NCBI GenBank assembly: GCA_017999075.1
Contig: JAGOBX010000014.1
Coordinates: forward strand, 1 to 17,918
Reading direction: 5' to 3'
Source: Candidatus Babelota bacterium
GTDB lineage: Bacteria; JAGOBX01
Length of the DNA stretch: 17,918 nt
In this document: positions 7,864-13,930 of the stretch, piece by piece
Layout of the letters: each line of letters opens with the position of its first letter
Numbering within the stretch: position 1 is the first letter of the stretch
Notes under the pieces: generated by a model
What the model was told of the DNA's origin: nothing
Database searches by the model: none
The model's input: the letters and a program-made list of their open reading frames with translations, nothing else
Program-made: the position numbers and the translations under genes

Positions 7864-10102
7864 ATTCTATTTTTTTTTTATAATAGTTAATAGTTTCTGA
7901 ATAATTATATCCGGAATATTGTAAAATTTCAAGTTCATCAATAAGTTCTTTATATAAATTATTTTTTAAACAGAAATCTATGAAATTATCGGTTTTCCAA
8001 CCATGTTTTTCAAAATATTCAAAGAAGTTCGGCGGATAATTATTACAATCTTTTTTATAAAAGTCAATTTTATAAATATAAGTTCCTGATTTATAATATT
8101 CAAGTTTGATATATTTTTTCCAAAAATTGTTGAAAATTATTTTATCTTTTTCTGACCAGTAAAAAACATTATACATTTTATGTGTTCTTATTGATTCATT
8201 ATAATTTATCAATAAATGTGTTATGTTAAGAAAAATCAGATTGTTTGCGAATTCTGTTTCATTATTCGATTTTTTTAATAATTCTATCAAAGGGGTTTTG
8301 TTTCCTTCAACAGAATGCCAAAAATGTTTGATTTTTAAATAAAAAGCTCTGCTTTCCCCTATCATCATTATTTTATCGTTTTCTGATAAATTTTCATTAC
8401 ACCATTTCAGAGCTTTGTAAGGAGGTATGGAATAATAGAATTTTTTTGGCGCGGATAAATATCCGTCAATATTTATTTTTCCTGAAAAGTAATGGTATAG
8501 TTCTGCTGAATTGAACATTTGAAATTCAATAACTAAAACATTTATTGAAATCAGTAAAAGTAATAATAATTTTACCGGTTTAAATGTTCTGGAAAAAACG
8601 TCGAAATTTCTGCTTAAAATAATGATAAGAAGTATTAATGAAGGAATAAAAAATCTGAATTCCGGCACTGTGAAAAACCAGAATATATATGATACGCAGA
8701 AAGCGCCTGACAAAATAATTAAATATCTGTCTATTTTTCCGTAAAAAAAGAGGCACGGCAATAAACATAATATCGTTATTCCTCCGAGTTTATCTGACAT
8801 AGAATTTCCCCAAAAAAATAATAACATTTTTTTTATATTAAAATCTTCAGTGTTGAATTTGTAAATTACTGAACCTGAATTAATATCAACGTTTTTTAAT
8901 TGATAATCATTGGTTATTTTTTGAAAAAACGGATATATCGGGTTTCCGGTTAATAAATAATTTTTTATCAGCCATGGAGCAAATAACAGAAAAAGTATCA
9001 GCGCCGCTGCTGAACTGTATTTTATAAAAGCGGTAAATTTCTTTTTTTTTATGTAAACCGAATAAATAATTAGAAATATTACTAATCCAGATACTGACAA
9101 CATTGATGTATACTTTATTGTAAAACACAACCCGCAGAAAATTATTGCAATAAGAAAATATTTTAATTCATTTGTGTGCAGATAATTTAATACGGCGCAT
9201 AAAGCCAGAATAAAGTAAAAAGCGAGGGCGGCATCATTTCCGCATGTCCATGAATTAACAGTCAAAATAGGTAAAGATAATATTAGTCCTGCTGCGATAT
9301 ATCCGGTATTTGAAAATAAAATTTTTTTGCATGAAGAAAAACAAACCGCTGCTCCGCAAAAATACATGAACGAATGAATAAGTTTTGCCGTTATTTCATT
9401 GCCTGTTAATAGAGCAAGGCAGTACAGCATCTGTTGCCCTGAAGGAAAATCGGAATGCATAAGATAATCAATCCGTAATATTTTATGATGTGAAATGTAA
9501 TAATCGGGAACTGCAAGATGATAAACAAGAGAATCATAAAATATTTCAGGACTGATTGACATGATGATTACAAATAATACTGAAGGCAGAATAGATAATG
9601 CAATTAAATATTGAAAAACTGAAAAGTTTAAGTTGAACTTGAAGTTGAAGTTAAAACCAGTCTTCCATTTTTTTAATTGGTTTTTAAGAAAAAAACAAAA
9701 AATTACGATTATAATTATTTTGAATAATGCGGAATAATACAGTTTCATAAAACCTGCGGTAAGCATTATATATGATATTAAACCGAATCCTATTCCTGCT
9801 GAAAATCCGAATTTTTCCAAAAAATTCAGAGTCATTTTAAATTTTGTTAATATTGAAAGACCTATTTTTATACTGATAAACAATATCATTGAAAACCACA
9901 GATAAGCTCCTGTATTTTTGTATAAAATTTTAAAAAAACCAGGAATGTCTGTGATTTTCAGATTGCTGATGAAGAAAAATATTTCGTGGAATAATAAAAT
10001 ATCTTTAAGAAAAAATGTGATATTGAAAAAGACCCACCAACTAAATAAAACAATAAATATATAAAAAAAAAAATTCGTTAACAAATATTTTTTTGAATAC
10101 AT
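7850..10102 (-). CDS. Multi-pass membrane glycosyltransferase, GT39/ArnT-PMT-like
   Basis: The 750-residue protein has a large hydrophobic N-terminal region of about 10-12 membrane helices (residues 8-30, 66-85, 98-118, 125-140 and 163-183, with more to about 520) and a hydrophilic C-terminal region of about 200 residues. After the helix ending near 183 the first long loop reads SPEIFYDSLVYHLAVPDYY (184-202). An acidic residue in this loop (here D190) is the catalytic base in PMT and ArnT-type enzymes, and YDxLVYHLAVP is common in GT39-like proteins. Such enzymes move a sugar from a polyprenyl-phosphate donor to lipid, protein or polysaccharide outside the membrane. The acceptor cannot be told from sequence. 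An oddity is the alternating N/F stretch at 151-160. No strong ribosome binding site precedes the ATG. The PHP gene ends 108 nt upstream. The 3' end overlaps the 797-residue gene by 14 nt. Confidence 0.8.
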   Translation of the reverse strand: MYSKKYLLTNFFFYIFIVLFSWWVFFNITFFLKDILLFHEIFFFISNLKITDIPGFFKILYKNTGAYLWFSMILFISIKIGLSILTKFKMTLNFLEKFGFSAGIGFGLISYIMLTAGFMKLYYSALFKIIIIVIFCFFLKNQLKKWKTGFNFNFKFNLNFSVFQYLIALSILPSVLFVIIMSISPEIFYDSLVYHLAVPDYYISHHKILRIDYLMHSDFPSGQQMLYCLALLTGNEITAKLIHSFMYFCGAAVCFSSCKKILFSNTGYIAAGLILSLPILTVNSWTCGNDAALAFYFILALCAVLNYLHTNELKYFLIAIIFCGLCFTIKYTSMLSVSGLVIFLIIYSVYIKKKKFTAFIKYSSAAALILFLLFAPWLIKNYLLTGNPIYPFFQKITNDYQLKNVDINSGSVIYKFNTEDFNIKKMLLFFWGNSMSDKLGGITILCLLPCLFFYGKIDRYLIILSGAFCVSYIFWFFTVPEFRFFIPSLILLIIILSRNFDVFSRTFKPVKLLLLLLISINVLVIEFQMFNSAELYHYFSGKINIDGYLSAPKKFYYSIPPYKALKWCNENLSENDKIMMIGESRAFYLKIKHFWHSVEGNKTPLIELLKKSNNETEFANNLIFLNITHLLINYNESIRTHKMYNVFYWSEKDKIIFNNFWKKYIKLEYYKSGTYIYKIDFYKKDCNNYPPNFFEYFEKHGWKTDNFIDFCLKNNLYKELIDELEILQYSGYNYSETINYYKKKIEYENR

Positions 10103-10205
10103 AATGCCAAAAGTAAAAAACTATTTTATATTTATAAAATTAAATATGAAAAATGCGATAATCATTTTTTGAGATATAAATTTTTTTTGAAATTGACTGA
10201 TTTGT

Positions 10206-10221
10206 CCGGATTAAAATCCGG
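10206..10221. repeat. 16-bp palindrome at the end of the PHP gene
   Basis: CCGGATTAAAATCCGG is self-complementary through 7-bp arms around a 2-nt centre and spans the stop codon of the PHP gene (10211-10213). As RNA it could form a 6-bp stem with a 4-nt loop. No U-tract follows directly on either strand, so it could be a weak transcript end or a protein site. It is GC-richer than its surroundings. Confidence 0.35.
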
Positions 10222-10855
10222 CAAGTATTTCCGAATTTTTGAAAGTTTGGCATATCTGACTTTTGTCAAGTCCTGCTCCTGCAAGAGTTTTGACGGCAAA
10301 ATCTATGTCAATCAAATCGTCTGGCTGATGAGCATCAGTATTCAGAATAAGTTTTGCGCCGTATTTTAAAGCGTTTTTAGCGACATAACCGTTAGCAAGA
10401 GAATGTCCTGATCTTGAAGTGATTTCAAGACATATGTTGTTTTTTTTTGCAAGTTTGATTTCGTCTTTATTAATAAATCCCGGGTGAGCCAGTATATCAA
10501 CATCCCTGCATTTTACAGCATTTAAATTAGTTCCTGCAGGAACAGGTTCCACCAATGTTTCACCGTGCACCACTATGATTTCTGCTCCTAATTTTTTGCA
10601 TTCTTTTGCTATTTTAGAAATGTTTTCAGGTATAACATACGTTAATTCTATTCCTGTTAAGACTTTAATTAATTTTTTTTTATTGAATTCTTCAACTGTT
10701 TTTTTTATGTTAGTCAATAAAAATTCAAAATTGCTTTCGTCAGCATGATCTGTAATTGCAGTAGCGCGGTATTTTAATTTTACGCATCTATAAAGTAATT
10801 CAGAAGGACTTAATGCTCCATCACTGAAAAAAGTATGACAATGCATATTTATCAT
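10211..10855 (-). CDS. PHP-domain phosphoesterase (histidinol-phosphatase-like)
   Basis: PHP domains bind up to three metal ions and hydrolyse phosphate esters. The 214-residue protein is a single PHP domain with the four usual motif regions: HCH at 5-7 (MINMHCHTFFSDG), TDHADES around residues 35-41, VVHGE in the middle with DILAHPGF after it, and NTDAHQPDD near the C-terminus. It is short compared with the HisJ histidinol phosphatases and no his genes are near, so the natural substrate is open. Nucleotide or sugar phosphates are equally possible. An AAGGAG at 10865-10870 lies 9 nt before the ATG. The gap to the upstream exonuclease gene is only 29 nt, so the two are probably co-transcribed. 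Family assignment is strong and substrate assignment is not. Confidence 0.88.
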   Translation of the reverse strand: MINMHCHTFFSDGALSPSELLYRCVKLKYRATAITDHADESNFEFLLTNIKKTVEEFNKKKLIKVLTGIELTYVIPENISKIAKECKKLGAEIIVVHGETLVEPVPAGTNLNAVKCRDVDILAHPGFINKDEIKLAKKNNICLEITSRSGHSLANGYVAKNALKYGAKLILNTDAHQPDDLIDIDFAVKTLAGAGLDKSQICQTFKNSEILAGF

Positions 10856-10884
10856 ATCGCAAATCTCCTTGTAAAACCATAAGT

Positions 10885-12516
10885 TTAGAAAGTTAAGATT
10901 TTTAATGGATATATTTTTGTTCTTGCTAAAAGATTAAAAAATCCGTAGCGTTCATAATCAATCCGGTATATTATTTTACATCCGTTTTTTATGTTAATAT
11001 TTCCTTTATTAATAACTTTTATTTTTTTTCCATTTTCTTTCAAAAAGAAAAAGTTTTCATTTTTGGAAACTAAAGTTAATGTATCGCTTATAAATACGGG
11101 AATTTTATTGTTTGACGAATCAAACGGATAAAAATTATTTATCATATAGGCAAACATTTTTGAAACATCGGCAATGTTCAGATTTATGGGATTTTCCGTA
11201 TCAATATATTTTAATAAATTAATTTTTGCTGAAGGTTTTGGGAATTGGACAGTTTCTTTAGGATTAAATAATTTTTGCAAGTCATTAGTTTTTAAATATG
11301 AAAACATTTCTGAGATAGTAAGGAAATCTTTTATTTTAAGAGGGATGGTAAGGCAAGGAAATAATTTGCCTTTTTTTGATTTTTTTAAGTATAAAATTGA
11401 TGCTCTGAATAAAATTCTAAAATCGATATTTTGGGAATATTTATTGAATTCATAAAAACATATTCCTGAAAGTTTATACAGATTTTTTTCAATAAAATAA
11501 GAAATTCCTGCATTTCTGAAAAATATAAGTTTGGCGAATATTTTTGCTGTTGCTTCGGCATCAGCGAGAGCTCGGTGAGCATTTTTAAGAATTATTTTGA
11601 ATTCATTTGACAGAGATGACAAATCAAGCCCAGAGCCAGGTTTGACAGATTGAGATAACGCTCTGGTATCATAAACCTTAGGCTGAAAATTTTGATTAAG
11701 ATATTTTTTAAATCTTGTTCTTATTGCAGAAACATCAAATCCTCCGTTATGAACAACCACATATTCAGGTGACCCTGCGAACTCATGGAATTTCATAATG
11801 GCTTCATTTATTTTAGGAGCGTCTTTAACCATATCAGGAGTTATATTAGTTAATTCCTGAATACCGAAAGGTATTGTCCGTTCCGGATTTATAAGTGTTT
11901 GAAATTTTTCGGATATAACGCCGTTTTTAATTTTTAAAGCTCCTATTTCAGTAAGTTCGTCGAGTTTTGATAAACCTGTAGCTTCAAGGTCAAATGCTAC
12001 CATATTTTTACCGAACGTTTCGTCAAAACTGTATAGAAGCCCTATTATTAAATTATAAATCATTAAAGCTAATCCTGTTTCAGATATATTCAGTACTGAG
12101 ATATTATTTGAAAAAATCAGTTTATTTTTATCGCTTGGAATTTCTTTAAACAATAATTTGAATTTATCAGAAAAATTCAATGTCAAAATATGTCCGTTTT
12201 TTTGGTTACTGACAGAAATACATTCGGATACTGTGCATTTTAAAAATTCAAACAAACTTTTTAAAACAGGAATTGCAGCAGCAACAGTTTGGGTTTCCGC
12301 ATATTCTATTGTTATAACAGAATTTGATTTTATATATTTGTTAATTTCAATAATTAATGATTCGAAATTATTTATTTTGAATGGATTAGATATATTGAAA
12401 TATTCTGAACTGAAAAATAGTTCGTAATTGTCTTCAGAAAGATTACCGAATCTTGTTTTTATCAAATTTAATATTATTGATTCAAAAGATTTAGAATGCA
12501 AATCAGATAATTTCAT
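10885..12516 (-). CDS. DEDDh 3'-5' exonuclease (DnaQ/PolC-epsilon-like) with long unassigned N- and C-terminal regions
   Basis: The centre of this 543-residue protein (about 170-335) is a clear DEDDh exonuclease domain like the proofreading epsilon domain of DNA polymerase III. ExoI is FDLEATG with D176 and E178, ExoII is HNGGFDVSA with D261, and ExoIII is HRALADAEAT with H314 and D319. The full set of catalytic residues is present, so 3'-5' cleavage of DNA or RNA is likely. Residues 1-170 and 340-543 match nothing I recognise. They contain beta-rich stretches and no polymerase, helicase or nuclease motif such as GIY-YIG. The lone domain with long flanks sets it apart from DnaQ (about 240 residues) and full PolC. 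The start at 12516 has GAGG about 13 nt upstream, which is a weak spacing. The PHP gene follows after 29 nt. The function could be repair or RNA processing, and I cannot choose between them. Confidence 0.85.
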   Translation of the reverse strand: MKLSDLHSKSFESIILNLIKTRFGNLSEDNYELFFSSEYFNISNPFKINNFESLIIEINKYIKSNSVITIEYAETQTVAAAIPVLKSLFEFLKCTVSECISVSNQKNGHILTLNFSDKFKLLFKEIPSDKNKLIFSNNISVLNISETGLALMIYNLIIGLLYSFDETFGKNMVAFDLEATGLSKLDELTEIGALKIKNGVISEKFQTLINPERTIPFGIQELTNITPDMVKDAPKINEAIMKFHEFAGSPEYVVVHNGGFDVSAIRTRFKKYLNQNFQPKVYDTRALSQSVKPGSGLDLSSLSNEFKIILKNAHRALADAEATAKIFAKLIFFRNAGISYFIEKNLYKLSGICFYEFNKYSQNIDFRILFRASILYLKKSKKGKLFPCLTIPLKIKDFLTISEMFSYLKTNDLQKLFNPKETVQFPKPSAKINLLKYIDTENPINLNIADVSKMFAYMINNFYPFDSSNNKIPVFISDTLTLVSKNENFFFLKENGKKIKVINKGNINIKNGCKIIYRIDYERYGFFNLLARTKIYPLKILTF

Positions 12517-12728
12517 TTTAATATTTTAACCTCAGTTTATAAATCGGATATATTATTTACGGGTTAAATAATATTAGTTTACTTATTAAAAAAAAAATTA
12601 AAAATTATATATTTTTATTGATAATACTATTCCGCACTGCATAAATCAAGACTTTTAATAAAAAATTAATAAAATTTGACAATAGCAGATATATCATTAT
12701 ATTATTAAAAACTATGGATGATTGTTTT
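12517..12728. other. Divergent intergenic region
   Basis: About 200 nt of very AT-rich DNA separate the exonuclease gene (leftward) from the acyltransferase gene (rightward). It holds the rightward promoter described separately and a run of ten A residues ending near 12597. I see no convincing leftward promoter boxes, no reading frame with a start and coding character, and no stable hairpin. Confidence 0.6.
12676..12705 (+). promoter_or_regulatory. Sigma-70-type promoter for the acyltransferase gene
   Basis: TTGACA at 12676-12681 is a perfect -35 box. Two -10 candidates follow: TATATT at 12698-12703 (16-nt spacer) and TATTAT at 12700-12705 (18-nt spacer). Transcription would begin near 12710-12712. 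That leaves no room for a ribosome binding site before the ATG at 12714 and so favours the ATG at 12729. Confidence 0.6.
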
Positions 12729-13814
12729 ATGAAAGAAAGGTATGTTCATATTGATTTTTTGCGTGGTATAGCCATTATACTGGTTTTATTCCATCATATG
12801 CCTTATAAAACTCCTGCAGTTCAAGGAATCACTGATTATATCATTAATATGTTCAAAATAGGAGGTTGGTCAGGAGTTGATCTTTTTTTTGTATTAAGCG
12901 GATTTATAGTGTCAAATATACTATTTAAAGAATACATAAAAAAGGGGAAAATTAATTTGAAATTATTTGTGTTAAGAAGGATTATCCGCATATTTCCTCC
13001 ATTTTATATTTGTTTGGCTGTTATGGGACTGGTATATTATTTTTTTATTGGAACAGACAGAAATTTATTTTTTAAAACCATTATTGTTAATTTGATCTAT
13101 TGCCAGAATTATTATTACAGAAACATATTTGTACACACTTGGTCACTTGCAGTTGAAGAACATTTTTATATAATATTACCTGTGATACTCTATATTTTTA
13201 TGAAAATAAATAAAAACAGTTTTCGTAAATTCTGGATTTTACTGGTTGTAATTATTTTTTCAGTGATATTGGCGCGATATATTAATTCTCTTGTTTCATC
13301 ATGGTTTCATTATGTAAAAGTAAGTTATATGTATGCCACACATTTGCGTTTTGACGGATTGGCTTTCGGAGTTTTATTATCGTATTTTTTTTCTTTTTCA
13401 AATAATCAATTCAAAAAAATTTTTAATAAAAAAATTATGCTTTTATCAGGTTTTATTTTGATATCTCCATTTTTTTTCTTAAGCATTGAAAATTCGACGT
13501 TTTTAAAAATAATAGGTTTTTCTATGCTGTATTCCGGTTATGGAATTATTCTTTCTTACATGTTATGTTTGAAAACTGAAAAAATTTGTTTATTTGAAAA
13601 AATTATAGCATTGATAGGTAAATATTCCTATTCGATTTATCTTTACCATTTTATGGTTATTGCATTTTGCAGATATTCAAATCCTGATGTTTCACTTCAA
13701 AATAAAGTTAATATAATAATTTATTTTTTTTCTTTATCTGTAATTTCTGTGATTGCAGGATTTTTTATTGAAAATCCTACAATAAAACTTAAAAACATAT
13801 TTCAAGATAGATAA
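12729..13814 (+). CDS. Acyltransferase 3 family membrane protein (OafA/YrhL-like O-acyltransferase)
   Basis: These integral membrane enzymes transfer acetyl or other acyl groups from the cytoplasm to surface sugars or lipids. The protein of 361 residues (this start) has the standard length and pattern. The opening is YVHIDFLRGIAIILVLFHH with the conserved His pair at 22-23. Then come GGWSGVDLFFVLSGF (45-59), the basic RRIIRIFPPFY (83-93) and HTWSLAVEEHFYIILP (136-151), followed by further helices to about ten in total and an end in IENPTIKLKNIF. The ATG at 12714 would add five residues. I prefer 12729 because GGATGA lies 7 nt before it and because the promoter at 12676 starts transcription almost at 12714. 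It stands alone with its own promoter. Its acceptor is unknown, and a link with the glycosyltransferase pair across the divergent region is only a possibility. Confidence 0.88.
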   Translation: MKERYVHIDFLRGIAIILVLFHHMPYKTPAVQGITDYIINMFKIGGWSGVDLFFVLSGFIVSNILFKEYIKKGKINLKLFVLRRIIRIFPPFYICLAVMGLVYYFFIGTDRNLFFKTIIVNLIYCQNYYYRNIFVHTWSLAVEEHFYIILPVILYIFMKINKNSFRKFWILLVVIIFSVILARYINSLVSSWFHYVKVSYMYATHLRFDGLAFGVLLSYFFSFSNNQFKKIFNKKIMLLSGFILISPFFFLSIENSTFLKIIGFSMLYSGYGIILSYMLCLKTEKICLFEKIIALIGKYSYSIYLYHFMVIAFCRYSNPDVSLQNKVNIIIYFFSLSVISVIAGFFIENPTIKLKNIFQDR

Positions 13815-13825
13815 ATATAAAATAA

Positions 13826-13853
13826 TTGTTTTTTTTAAAGCGAAGAATATAAT
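13826..13853 (+). promoter_or_regulatory. Possible promoter for the hemerythrin fusion gene
   Basis: TTGTTT (13826-13831), a 16-nt spacer and a perfect TATAAT (13848-13853) lie between the acyltransferase stop and the next gene. A second TATAAT at 13860-13865 has no good -35 partner. In this AT-rich DNA the match is suggestive only. Confidence 0.4.
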
Positions 13854-13910
13854 TTTGTATATAATTGGCTATTTTAAGAATAAAAAAATAGATTTTCTGG
13901 TTATTTGTAA

Positions 13911-13924
13911 AGCCTGGGGAGGCT
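13911..13924 (+). promoter_or_regulatory. Hairpin containing the Shine-Dalgarno of the hemerythrin fusion gene
   Basis: AGCCT (13911-13915), GGGG (13916-13919) and AGGCT (13920-13924) form a perfect 5-bp stem with a GGGG loop. The very strong ribosome binding site GGGGAGG (13916-13922) lies in the loop and the 3' arm, 8 nt before the ATG at 13931. Folding would compete with ribosome binding, so translation may be tuned. Whether a 5-bp stem is stable enough in the cell is unknown. Confidence 0.5.
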
Positions 13925-13930
13925 CGAAAA

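Noticed and set aside
10206-10221. Intrinsic terminator after the PHP gene
   Set aside because: The palindrome is perfect but no U-tract follows directly on either strand, so I list it as a palindrome only.
12714-12728. Acyltransferase start at the ATG at 12714
   Set aside because: The -10 box ends at about 12703-12705, so this ATG would be nearly leaderless. The ATG at 12729 has GGATGA 7 nt upstream. The choice is not certain.
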